From positions 1 to 38,691 of the forward strand of contig CAJFEW010000025.1 of the NCBI GenBank assembly GCA_904374805.1: a DNA stretch of 38,691 nucleotides, given 5' to 3'. A program made the translations under genes and the position numbers. Origin of the DNA: an uncultured Neglectibacter sp. (lineage in GTDB: Bacteria > Bacillota > Clostridia > Oscillospirales > Acutalibacteraceae). Position 1 is the stretch's first letter, and every line of letters begins with the position of its first letter. Below the pieces are notes generated by a model. It saw nothing but the letters and a program-made list of their open reading frames with translations. It ran no database searches and was not told where the DNA came from. Positions 8,412 through 15,488 of the stretch are shown here, one piece after another.

Positions 8412-8432
8412 TGCGCATTGGTTCCACGCGCA
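8412..8432. promoter_or_regulatory. Possible operator for the isomerase gene
   Basis: TGCGC (8412-8416) and GCGCA (8428-8432) are inverted repeats 11 bases apart, with an inner TGG-TT-CCA inverted repeat whose centre is offset by half a base. The site starts about where transcription from 8447-8475 should begin, a usual place for a LacI- or DeoR-type sugar repressor to block transcription. No regulator gene is adjacent, so this is only suggestive. Confidence 0.35.
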
Positions 8433-8446
8433 GAGTAACTACTTCT

Positions 8447-8475
8447 ATCTTAGCGCAATCCCCCCAAAAACACAA
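8447..8475 (-). promoter_or_regulatory. Promoter of the isomerase gene
   Basis: Read on the minus strand, TTGTGT (-35, 8470-8475) and TAAGAT (-10, 8447-8452) are separated by exactly 17 bases. The predicted transcription start, about 8440, gives a leader of about 70 bases containing the possible operator and the GGGAGGAA ribosome binding site. Confidence 0.65.
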
Positions 8476-8483
8476 CACCTTTT

Positions 8484-8917
8484 TCAGAAGAGGGAAAAGA
8501 GCTAACCGCTGCGGCGGATGCATCGCCGCAGCCAGTTCCTGCGGAAGAGGGAAAAGTGCTGGCCGTCTCCGCGTTTCCCGGCAAGCAGGCCCACTGCAAA
8601 ACGAAGGGCGCCGCCCCTTGCAGGCAGCGCCCTTCTGCGTTCCTTTTCCTCACAGGTTTTCCGGCATAGGCTAACCGCTGCGGCGGATGCATCGCCGCAG
8701 CCAATTCCTGCGGAAGAGGGCAAAGTGTCACAGGTTTTCCGGCATAGGCTAACCGCTGCGGCGGATGCATCGCCGCAGCCAATTCCTGCGGAAGAGGGCA
8801 AAGTGCTGGCCGTCTCCGCGTTTTCCGGCATGCAGGCCCACTGCAAAACGAAGGGCGCCGCCCCTTGCAGGCAGCGCCCTTCTGCGTTCCTTTTCTTCAC
8901 AGGTTTTCCGGCATAGG
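8484..8917 (-). repeat. Tandem array of duplicated MATE gene 3' ends
   Basis: The sequence beginning CTAACCGCTGCGG recurs at 8502, 8671 and 8749, and in diverged form (CTGACC...) at 8918 inside the MATE coding sequence. The steps are 169, 78 and 169 bases. Each full 169-base unit holds, on the minus strand, the last codons of a MATE protein (NWLRRCIRRSG, then PMPENL and stop) plus a terminator hairpin (about 8604-8633 and 8850-8879). The 78-base unit has lost the terminator half. A further truncated unit starts at 8484. The block fills most of the 500-base gap between the MATE stop and the isomerase promoter. It carries no intact gene. The copies differ from the functional end partly by synonymous changes. 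Confidence 0.85.
8844..8882 (-). terminator. Rho-independent terminator of the MATE operon
   Basis: Read on the minus strand, GAAGGGCGC and GGCGCCCTTC form a strong stem around a GC-rich loop, followed by GTTTTGC. It lies about 15-50 bases past the stop codon of the MATE gene ending at 8897. A second copy lies at about 8598-8636 as part of the duplicated 169-base unit. Confidence 0.7.
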
Positions 8918-10288
8918 CTGACCGCTGCGCCGGATGCACCGCCGCAGCCAGTTCATACGCAGATAGTAGATGATAAACACCACCGCCGCGATCACCCAGG
9001 TGATGGGGTAGTTCATGGCCACCATCTGCATGGTGTGCATGGCGGGGACCAGAGCCACCAGAGCCAGCCACAGAATGCGCAGGCCGCACACCCCAAAGCA
9101 GGTGATCACCATGGGCTGGAAGGCCTCCCCCGCCCCTCGAATGGCGCCGGAGAAAATCTCAATAAACACGTAGGTAAAGTAGCTGGGCCCCAGCACCCGG
9201 AAGAAATCCTGCCCAATGGCGATGACCGCCTCGTCCCCGGTGAAAAACCGGAGCAGGGGCTCCATAAACAGCAGCAGCAGGATACTCAAGGCAATGGTGG
9301 TGCCCAGGGCCATGCCCAGGCAGATGTGGATGCTTTTCTTCACCCGGCCATACTGCTGGGCCCCAAAGTTCTGGCCCACAAAGGTGGTGATGGCAATGCC
9401 AAAGGCGCTCATGACCATCCAAATGAACCCGTCGATTTTGCCGATGGCCGCCCAGGAGGCAATGGCGTCTGTGCCAAAGGAGTTGATGCTGGCCTGTACC
9501 ACCAGGTTGGAGACGGAGTAGAGCACCGACTGCAGCCCGGCAGGCAGCCCAATGCGGATGACGTTGCGCAGAATGCTCCGGTCAAAGCGAATCTTTTTCA
9601 GCTCCACCCGGTAGGACTCCCGGGTGAGCATGAGCCGGAGCATAATCAGCACCGCGCTGACCACCTGGGAAAGCACTGTGGCGAAGGCCACGCCAAACAC
9701 GCCCCAGTGAAATACCAGCACAAACAGCAGGTCCAGCACAATGTTCACCAGGCAGCAGACAATCAGCACATACAAGGGCATGCGGCTGTCCCCAATGGCC
9801 CGCAGCACACCGGTGCCCACATTGTAAATCATGCTGGCGATAATGCCGCAGTAGTACACGTTCATGTAGGTCAGGGCGTCGCCCATGATCTCCTCCGGCA
9901 CCCCCAAAAGCTCCAGAGACACCCGGGAGGTGAGCAGCCCCGCCACCATGATGATCAGCCCCCCGGCCAAGGCCAGGGCCATAGAGGTGTGCACGGCTTT
10001 CGAAACATTTTTTGCGTCTCCCGCGCCGAAAAACTGGGAGATAATCACCGTGGCGCCGGAGGACACCCCCACAAAGAAGCCCACCAGCAGGTTGATCCAG
10101 GTGCCGGTGGTGCCCACCGCCGCCAGGGCGCTGGTGCCCACATACTGGCCCACCACAATGGTGTCCACCGTGTTGTACAGCTGCTGGAAAAAGGTGCCGA
10201 TCAAAATGGGGAAAAAGAAGAGCAGCAGCTGTTTCCAGATCACGCCTTGGGTGATGCTGTTTTCCTTGTTTTTCTGGGTCTGCGTCAT
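8897..10288 (-). CDS. MATE family efflux transporter
   Basis: Predicted inner-membrane multidrug or metabolite exporter of the MATE superfamily, 463 residues, with about twelve hydrophobic segments. Recognisable family sequence includes LLLFFFPILIGTFFQQLYNTVD at the start of helix 1 and the internal repeat near QSVLYSVSNLVVQASINSFG in the second half. The C-terminal tail is hydrophilic and basic (MNWLRRCIRRSG) and is the part duplicated downstream. Its start ATG overlaps the stop of the upstream MATE gene (ATGA at 10285-10288), so the two are translationally coupled. The substrate is unknown. Whether the two MATE proteins work together is not established, since MATE transporters normally act as monomers. 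Confidence 0.93.
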   Translation of the reverse strand: MTQTQKNKENSITQGVIWKQLLLFFFPILIGTFFQQLYNTVDTIVVGQYVGTSALAAVGTTGTWINLLVGFFVGVSSGATVIISQFFGAGDAKNVSKAVHTSMALALAGGLIIMVAGLLTSRVSLELLGVPEEIMGDALTYMNVYYCGIIASMIYNVGTGVLRAIGDSRMPLYVLIVCCLVNIVLDLLFVLVFHWGVFGVAFATVLSQVVSAVLIMLRLMLTRESYRVELKKIRFDRSILRNVIRIGLPAGLQSVLYSVSNLVVQASINSFGTDAIASWAAIGKIDGFIWMVMSAFGIAITTFVGQNFGAQQYGRVKKSIHICLGMALGTTIALSILLLLFMEPLLRFFTGDEAVIAIGQDFFRVLGPSYFTYVFIEIFSGAIRGAGEAFQPMVITCFGVCGLRILWLALVALVPAMHTMQMVAMNYPITWVIAAVVFIIYYLRMNWLRRCIRRSGQPMPENL

Positions 10289-11679
10289 GCACCCGTTCCT
10301 CCCTCTTGTTTTGGTTCATCTAAGGCAAATCCCTTTCGCCGGGACAAGGCGCCCATCCGCAGATAATAGGCCGTGACCAAAATGATGGCGGCAGCCGTCC
10401 AAGCGCCCACTTCCGCGTAGTAGATGCCCTCCTGCCCCATCCAAATGGGCAGCAGCAGAGCCACCCCAATGCGCACCACCATCTCCGCAAAGCCGGAGAA
10501 CATGGGCACCACCGTGTCTCCCAGCCCCATGAGAGCAGACCGGTAGATGTGCAGCATGTACAAAATGGGCAGGCACACGCTCATAATGGACAGGTAGTGG
10601 TAGGCGATCTCCATGGAGGCCTCCACCTGCTGGGGATCTCCGGAGATAAACAGCCCCAGCACCAAACGGCCAAACACCAGCATGGCCACCCCAATGATCA
10701 CCGAGGTGACCAAAGCGATCAGCGCTGCCGAGCGCAGGCCTTTTTTAATCCGCCGCATCAGCCGGGCGCCCAGATTCTGCCCCACGTAGGAAGTCACAGC
10801 AAACCCGTAGGAGGTGGCGGCAATCTCCAAAATGCCGTACAGCTTGTTGGTGGCCGTAAAGCCTGCCAAGAACAGCATGCCATAGCCGTTGATCACAAAT
10901 TGAACCACCATGCTGCCCACGGCAATGATGGCGTTTTGCAGGGCCATGGGGAAACCCAATTTTAAAAGGGTCAGAGACAGCCGCTTTTCCAGCCGCAGGT
11001 CGGAAACCCGCACCTGCAGAAGGCTGATGCGCCGCACATTCAGGAAGCAGTACACCGCCGAGGCCACCTGGGAGACCACTGTGGCAATGGCCGCCCCCGC
11101 AATGCCCCAGTGAAAGCCAACGACAAACACCAAATCCAGCACCACGTTCAGCAAAGCCGCCACCACAATGGCATACAAGGGCGTTTTGGCGTCCCCCAAA
11201 GCCCGCAGAATCGCCGACAGGAAATTGTAGGCCATAATGGCGGGAATGCCTCCGTACACAATGCGCAGGTACAAAAGGGCGCCCGGCAGCACATCTTCCG
11301 GGGTGTTTAAAACCCGCAGCAGAGGCTCGGCCCACAGCTGGCCCCCTACGCCCAACAGCACGGTAAACACCAGGCACAGGGACACCGAGTGCCCCACCGC
11401 CCGGGACAGCTCCCGGTAATCCTTGGCGCCAAAGTGCTGGGCCATCAAGATGGAAAAACCCTGGGTCAACCCTTGAATGATCCCCAAGACCCCCCAGTTG
11501 GGGCTGTCCGCCGCCCCCAGGGAAGCCAGGGCGCTGACCCCCACAAACTGGCCCACCACAGCCGTGTCCACCACGGTGTACAGCTGCTGAAACACGTTGC
11601 CCACCATCAGCGGCAGGGCAAAAGCAATGAGCAGCCGTGTGGGAGAGCCCTCTGTCATGCTGCGAATTCTCTGTGCCAT
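10285..11679 (-). CDS. MATE family efflux transporter
   Basis: Second MATE-superfamily exporter, first gene of the two-gene unit, 464 residues from the ATG at 11679. That start is preferred over the longer open frame to 11766 because AAAGGGG lies just upstream and the protein then begins MAQRIRSMTEGSPTRLLIAFALPLM in the pattern usual for the family. About twelve membrane segments are visible, with paired N and C halves (FQQLYTVVDTAVVGQFVG and ALQNAIIAVGSMVVQFVING). It is clearly a paralogue of the downstream MATE but not a recent duplicate. The minus-strand promoter at 11785-11813 gives a leader of about 100 bases. Substrate not predictable. Confidence 0.93.
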   Translation of the reverse strand: MAQRIRSMTEGSPTRLLIAFALPLMVGNVFQQLYTVVDTAVVGQFVGVSALASLGAADSPNWGVLGIIQGLTQGFSILMAQHFGAKDYRELSRAVGHSVSLCLVFTVLLGVGGQLWAEPLLRVLNTPEDVLPGALLYLRIVYGGIPAIMAYNFLSAILRALGDAKTPLYAIVVAALLNVVLDLVFVVGFHWGIAGAAIATVVSQVASAVYCFLNVRRISLLQVRVSDLRLEKRLSLTLLKLGFPMALQNAIIAVGSMVVQFVINGYGMLFLAGFTATNKLYGILEIAATSYGFAVTSYVGQNLGARLMRRIKKGLRSAALIALVTSVIIGVAMLVFGRLVLGLFISGDPQQVEASMEIAYHYLSIMSVCLPILYMLHIYRSALMGLGDTVVPMFSGFAEMVVRIGVALLLPIWMGQEGIYYAEVGAWTAAAIILVTAYYLRMGALSRRKGFALDEPKQEGGTGA

Positions 11680-11784
11680 AAAACGACCCCTTTCCACATA
11701 CTCACAGATCTTCCGGGCAAAAAAGTACGACGAAGGCAGGTTCCGGTTTCCCTTCTTGCTGCTCACGCCGTGTAGTCTCAGAAT

Positions 11785-11813
11785 ATCTTATCATGTCCCA
11801 AGCCCCATTGCAA
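11785..11813 (-). promoter_or_regulatory. Promoter of the two-gene MATE operon
   Basis: On the minus strand TTGCAA (-35, 11808-11813) and TAAGAT (-10, 11785-11790) are separated by 17 bases. A TGA directly before the -10 makes it an extended -10 promoter. It sits in the gap between the hydrolase stop codon and the first MATE gene. Confidence 0.7.
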
Positions 11814-11864
11814 TCACTATTTTTCCGGCTGGAACATATTTTTTTGCTTTCTCCAAGGCAGCTC

Positions 11865-12842
11865 TCACTCCAGGCAAACCCCGGCCGCTTCCGCCCTTTT
11901 GCCGTGTTTTTCCAAAAAGCTCCGGATGGCCTCCTGGCATCCCTCTGGGTCCACCCCAAAACTTTGGGCGTGGCCTGCCCCAGGCACCAGCAGCAGCTCT
12001 TTTTCCCCGGAACAGGCGGCGTAATTCTCCCGGGTCATGGAGACCGGCACAAAATCGTCCGCCTCCCCGTGGAGAAACAGCACCGGCAGCCGGGTCTTTT
12101 GCAGGGCCTGGCGGGTGTCTGCACCCCGCAAACTCACCCCGGCCCGCAGCCGGGCAATCCCCTCCAGCACATACAGCAGGGGAAACGCCGGCAGGTGGTA
12201 GTCCCGCCTGGCCACGTGGGCCATAATCTCCCAAGGGGTGGTAAACCCGCAGTCCGCCACAATGCCCCGGGTGTTTTCTGGCAGGTCCAGGGAGGAGGCC
12301 ATCAGCACCGTGGCAGCCCCCATGGAGATGCCCATGAGGAACAGGGGCTTTTCCCGCCCAAACCGCTGGGCGGCATAGCGGGCCCAATCCTGGCAGTCCA
12401 GCCGCTCCTTAACCCCGTAGGTAATGTACCGGCCCTGGCTCTCCCCATGGGAGCGCTGGTAGGGCAGCAGCAGGTCATACCCCAGGTTGTGGAGGAACTC
12501 CACCTCCAGGGCAAAGTCCACCGTGGCCAAAGACCGGTACCCGTGAAAGGCCAGAATGGTCCCGCGGGATTCCCCCGGAGCAGGCAGATACAAGGCCGTC
12601 AGCTGCAGCCCGTCCCGGGAGCGAAGGCTCACTTTTTCCTGGGTGTGGCTGCGGATAAACGCCTGGGCCTCTTCCATGCGCTGGCGGAACGGGTGCCAGA
12701 TGGTGCCTTTTTTGAGAAACTCTTCCTCTTGCTGCCTTCTCTTTCCCCGCACCATGGAAAAGCGGAAGAAAAACAGGCCGGCTCCCAGCAGCACTAGCAG
12801 CGCCGCTCCCAAAATGCCCAAAAGCACCCATCCCCACAACAC
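11865..12842 (-). CDS. Membrane-anchored alpha/beta hydrolase
   Basis: Predicted serine hydrolase of the alpha/beta fold (S9/YqkD-like group), anchored by one N-terminal transmembrane helix (WVLLGILGAALLVLLGAGLFFF). The oxyanion region is ILAFHGYRS. The nucleophile elbow is GISMGAA (Ser), and the acid and base are the Asp in GEADDFVP and the His in GAGHAQSF, so the triad is complete. The frame extends to an ATG at 12887, but that ATG overlaps a -10 element (TAAAAT, 12886-12891) and has no Shine-Dalgarno. A GTG at 12842 has GGGGAG upstream, and I prefer it (325 residues). The natural substrate is unknown; esters or acyl-amino acid-type substrates are typical for the fold. Confidence 0.85.
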   Translation of the reverse strand: MLWGWVLLGILGAALLVLLGAGLFFFRFSMVRGKRRQQEEEFLKKGTIWHPFRQRMEEAQAFIRSHTQEKVSLRSRDGLQLTALYLPAPGESRGTILAFHGYRSLATVDFALEVEFLHNLGYDLLLPYQRSHGESQGRYITYGVKERLDCQDWARYAAQRFGREKPLFLMGISMGAATVLMASSLDLPENTRGIVADCGFTTPWEIMAHVARRDYHLPAFPLLYVLEGIARLRAGVSLRGADTRQALQKTRLPVLFLHGEADDFVPVSMTRENYAACSGEKELLLVPGAGHAQSFGVDPEGCQEAIRSFLEKHGKRAEAAGVCLE

Positions 12843-12863
12843 CTTTTTCGACTCCCCTTTGCC

Positions 12864-12883
12864 CCGCCCTAGGGCGGTTTTTT
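12864..12883. other. GC hairpin with T6 in the hydrolase 5' leader
   Basis: CCGCCC-TA-GGGCGG (12864-12877) is a perfect palindrome. On the plus strand it is followed by six T residues and would act as an intrinsic terminator for any plus-strand transcript reading antisense through the hydrolase. On the minus strand it lies in the 5' leader between the -10 element and the preferred start codon. Confidence 0.5.
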
Positions 12884-12885
12884 CC

Positions 12886-12894
12886 ATTTTACCA
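12886..12894 (-). promoter_or_regulatory. Extended -10 promoter of the hydrolase gene
   Basis: Read on the minus strand, TGG-TAAAAT is an extended -10 element. It overlaps the ATG at 12887, which argues that this ATG is upstream of the transcript start and is not the real initiation codon. The -35 region is weak. Confidence 0.5.
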
Positions 12895-13036
12895 CAGGCC
12901 GCGAAAGAACGCCAGCCGGCGGTTGTAAAAAAACCGGATTCTTTACACCTAAACCACTGGCGCTTTTCCCCATTTCGCGCTACAATGGGACAAAAAGGCG
13001 GCGCCCTCTCCGGCCGCCTACTGAGGAGGCTTTTGC
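12895..13036. other. Divergent intergenic region, hydrolase/alpha-galactosidase
   Basis: About 140 bases separate two divergently transcribed genes. TACAAT at 12981-12986 is a candidate -10 for the plus-strand galactosidase, but I see no matching -35. No repeat or conserved RNA was recognised. Confidence 0.35.
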
Positions 13037-14626
13037 ATGATTTCCGCGTTTCACCACCAGCCCGACCGGGGCGCCCTGCGTACCCAGAAGGCGTGGATCC
13101 CCCTTTCCGAAAACCAGCTGGCCGCAGGCCGCTGCCAAGACATTGCCTGGGAGCTGGCCGGCACCACCCGCGGCCTGGACCTGTCCATCACCGCAGAGGA
13201 GACCCCGTTAAAGGAGTGGGTGCTCCGCTGGGATTTGGAGTTTCCCCTGAACTGCCGCTTTCTGGGCGGCGCCTGGGAGCGGGGCTACGGGGACATGGAG
13301 TGGCGGGGTTTTGTCCCGGAGCGGGTGATGCCCTGGTACTTTCTGGCGGACAACGGCCAAGAGGTGCTCTGCTTTGGGGTGAAAGTCCAGCCCCATGCCC
13401 TGTGCTACTGGACGGTGGACCCCCACGGCTTCTCCCTGCACCTGGACCTGCGCTGCGGCGGGGAGGGCGTCCGCCTGCAGGGGAGGAAGCTGCCCGCCGC
13501 CAGCGTGGTGTTCCACCGGTGCGGCCTGGCGGCTTTTCCCGCTTTGCAGCGGTTTTTAAAGGTGCTCTCTCCCCAGCCGCTGCTGCCCAGCCAGCCGGTG
13601 TACGGCTCCAACAACTGGTATTACGCCTACGGGAACAGCTCCCAGGAGGAGATTCTTCAGGACACCGACTATCTTCTCTCCCTGACCCAGGGTCTGGAAA
13701 ACCCGCCCACCATGGTCATCGACGACGGCTGGCAGGTCTTTCACAACCAGGAGCCCGGCTACAACGGCGGCCCCTGGCGCCAGGGCAATGAAAAGTTCCC
13801 AGACATGGCAGGCCTGGCCCGGCAGATCTCCACCCGGGGCGCCCGGCCCGGCATCTGGGTGCGGCTGCTGTGGAACCGGGACCCGCAAATCCCCTCCAGC
13901 TGGCGCTCTCGCCGGGATCCGGAATACCTGGACCCCACCGTGCCGGAGGTTCTCCGCTATGTGCAGGAGGATATCCGCACCCTGCGCGCCTGGGGCTACA
14001 CCTTGATTAAGCACGATTTCTCCACCTTTGACCTGCTGGGGCGCTGGGGATTCCAAATGGGCAGCCAAATCACAGACGGGGGCTGGCGCTTTGCCGACGA
14101 AACCGTCACCACAGCCGAGGCCATCCTGCACCTGTATCAGGCCATCTACCAGGCCTCCCAGGGCGCTTTGATCCTGGGGTGCAACTGCATGGGCCATCTG
14201 GGCGCCGGATGGATGCACCTCAACCGCACCGGGGACGACACCAGCGGCCGCCTGTGGGAACGCACCCGCAAAATGGGGGTGAACACCCTGGCCTTCACCT
14301 TGCCCATGCACGGCAGCTTTTTCGCCATTGACGCCGACTGCGTAGGCGTCACCGGGGAGATCCCCTGGGAGCTCAACCGCCAGTGGCTGTGGCTGCTGGC
14401 AGAAAGCGGCACGCCCCTGTTCACCTCCATCCGCCCGGGAGTGCTCACCCCCGACCAGGAGGAGGAGGTCCGCCAAGCCTTCGCCCTGGCCTCCCGGCAC
14501 ACCTGTGCGGAAGCTTTGCCCCTGGACTGGCAGAACAACACCTGCCCGGAAAGCTGGCTGCTCTCCCACCAAAAGCGCTCCTTCTCCTGGTTCCCTGCCC
14601 AGGGCGCCCTGGACTTGACCACCTGA
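13037..14626 (+). CDS. Alpha-galactosidase-like glycoside hydrolase (GH36/clan GH-D)
   Basis: Predicted retaining alpha-galactosidase or related alpha-glycosidase, 529 residues, no signal peptide, so cytoplasmic. An N-terminal beta-sandwich region (about 1-185) precedes a (beta/alpha)8 barrel. Barrel motifs are MVIDDGWQVF (226-235), the nucleophile strand LIKHDF with Asp327, and RTGDDTSGR with the candidate acid/base Asp400 or Asp401. The length is shorter than classical 700-residue GH36 enzymes, so it belongs to a compact subgroup and its sugar specificity is uncertain. The ATG follows GAGGAGG (13022-13028). The gene stands alone with a terminator after it. No sugar transporter is adjacent, so substrates would enter through a transporter encoded elsewhere. 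Confidence 0.87.
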   Translation: MISAFHHQPDRGALRTQKAWIPLSENQLAAGRCQDIAWELAGTTRGLDLSITAEETPLKEWVLRWDLEFPLNCRFLGGAWERGYGDMEWRGFVPERVMPWYFLADNGQEVLCFGVKVQPHALCYWTVDPHGFSLHLDLRCGGEGVRLQGRKLPAASVVFHRCGLAAFPALQRFLKVLSPQPLLPSQPVYGSNNWYYAYGNSSQEEILQDTDYLLSLTQGLENPPTMVIDDGWQVFHNQEPGYNGGPWRQGNEKFPDMAGLARQISTRGARPGIWVRLLWNRDPQIPSSWRSRRDPEYLDPTVPEVLRYVQEDIRTLRAWGYTLIKHDFSTFDLLGRWGFQMGSQITDGGWRFADETVTTAEAILHLYQAIYQASQGALILGCNCMGHLGAGWMHLNRTGDDTSGRLWERTRKMGVNTLAFTLPMHGSFFAIDADCVGVTGEIPWELNRQWLWLLAESGTPLFTSIRPGVLTPDQEEEVRQAFALASRHTCAEALPLDWQNNTCPESWLLSHQKRSFSWFPAQGALDLTT

Positions 14627-14675
14627 CAGCCCCAGTCCTGCCGCAGCGGGAAACCTTTGCCAAAAAATCTCCCAA

Positions 14676-14721
14676 AAAACGGCCGCGCCCCAGGAGCATC
14701 CCTGGACAGCGCGGCCGTTTT
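14676..14721. terminator. Bidirectional terminator between convergent genes
   Basis: AAAACGGCCGCGC (14676-14688) pairs with GCGCGGCCGTTTT (14709-14721), and an inner CCAGG/CCTGG extends the stem. A and T runs flank both sides, so it should stop both the galactosidase transcript (+) and the S26-like transcript (-), which ends at 14723. Confidence 0.85.
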
Positions 14722-14722
14722 G

Positions 14723-15262
14723 TCACGGGCGGCTATGGCGGCCCCGGTAGGGGCCAGCTTTTTCCGAAACAAGCTTTCCCAACCCCAAAAAGGTGGGAAG
14801 ACCCAGCAGAAGGATCCCCGCCGCCAGCACCACAGGCGGGCCCCACAGGGCGCTGAGAAACTCCACAAACCCTGCCGCTCCCGGCAGGACGGCCACCACC
14901 TTCCCCACAATATTCCCATGGGGCAGCAGGGTCTCTTTGTCCGGGGACTCCCCGTCCCCCCGGGCGATGAACTCCCCGTCCACGGTGCCCACCAGCCGGG
15001 TGGCCTTCCCGTCCAGGGCCAGCACCATGTCCCCCATCCCATAGGGCGGTTCCTGGCCGGAGGGGGACATTGCCACAGCCAGATCCCCCTCCCGCAAAGT
15101 CGGGGACATGGCGTCTCCCTCCACCGGGGCTAGCGTCACCCCGGCCAAGGAGATTTCCTCTTGCTGGAACACCTGCCGCTGGACCGTCAGCCACAGGCTC
15201 AGCGCCAGCAGACAGCACCAAATCGCCGCCAAAATTCCTCGGATCACTCGAATTGCGCCCAT
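14723..15262 (-). CDS. Signal peptidase I-like (S26) protein lacking the catalytic serine
   Basis: The 179-residue protein resembles the SipW-type branch of S26 signal peptidases: an N-terminal membrane helix (residues 9-27), the box V-E-G-D-A-M-S-P-T-L (48-57), then REGDLAV, GDMVLAL, FIARGDGESPD and NIVGKVV. A C-terminal membrane helix (about 140-160) is also present. In active enzymes the box reads GDSMxPTL with Ser as the nucleophile; here it is Ala51 (codon GCC). The SipW-type His just before the Arg in the next box is also absent (KATRLVG). The fold is therefore predicted to be kept without signal peptidase activity. The ATG at 15262 follows GAGGGGGG. It is divergent from a LytTR-domain gene. 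A non-proteolytic or scaffolding role is only a guess. Confidence 0.75.
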   Translation of the reverse strand: MGAIRVIRGILAAIWCCLLALSLWLTVQRQVFQQEEISLAGVTLAPVEGDAMSPTLREGDLAVAMSPSGQEPPYGMGDMVLALDGKATRLVGTVDGEFIARGDGESPDKETLLPHGNIVGKVVAVLPGAAGFVEFLSALWGPPVVLAAGILLLGLPTFLGLGKLVSEKAGPYRGRHSRP

Positions 15263-15288
15263 GGGCACACCCCCCTCTGCTTTTTTCC

Positions 15289-15317
15289 AGCATAGCATGT
15301 TTCGGAAAAACTTTCCA
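15289..15317 (-). promoter_or_regulatory. Promoter of the S26-like gene
   Basis: On the minus strand TGGAAA (-35, 15312-15317) lies 17 bases before TATGCT (-10, 15289-15294). A TGC directly upstream of the -10 gives an extended -10. It overlaps the divergent intergenic region shared with the LytTR regulator. Confidence 0.5.
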
Positions 15318-15387
15318 TACCTTTCCGCTCTTTTTTGGCGGAACTTCCAAGAAATCTCTCCCCGCCCTGGATTTTCCGCCGCCGCTC

Positions 15388-15396
15388 TGGTATACT
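15388..15396 (+). promoter_or_regulatory. Extended -10 promoter of the LytTR regulator gene
   Basis: TGG-TATACT (15388-15396) is an extended -10 element about 90 bases upstream of the regulator start codon. It is oriented away from the S26-like gene promoter at 15289-15317. Confidence 0.6.
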
Positions 15397-15488
15397 TACA
15401 GAAAAAGCACCCACCCCGGCCTGCCCGGCTCTCCGGCACGCTTGGGTGGGCGCCCCACGGAAGATTCTCCAGAGAAAGGTGGACCCCT

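Noticed and set aside
8397-8917. Insertion sequence or MITE next to the isomerase gene
   Set aside because: No transposase, terminal inverted repeats or target duplication are seen; the repeat units match the adjacent MATE 3' end, so local duplication explains them better.
8765-10366. Plus-strand open frame of 533 codons opposite the MATE gene
   Set aside because: His/Gly/Gln-rich complement of a membrane protein gene with no start signal.
11680-11766. Longer N terminus for the upstream MATE protein
   Set aside because: The extra 29 codons read as a hydrophilic non-family extension, whereas AAAGGGG supports the ATG at 11679.
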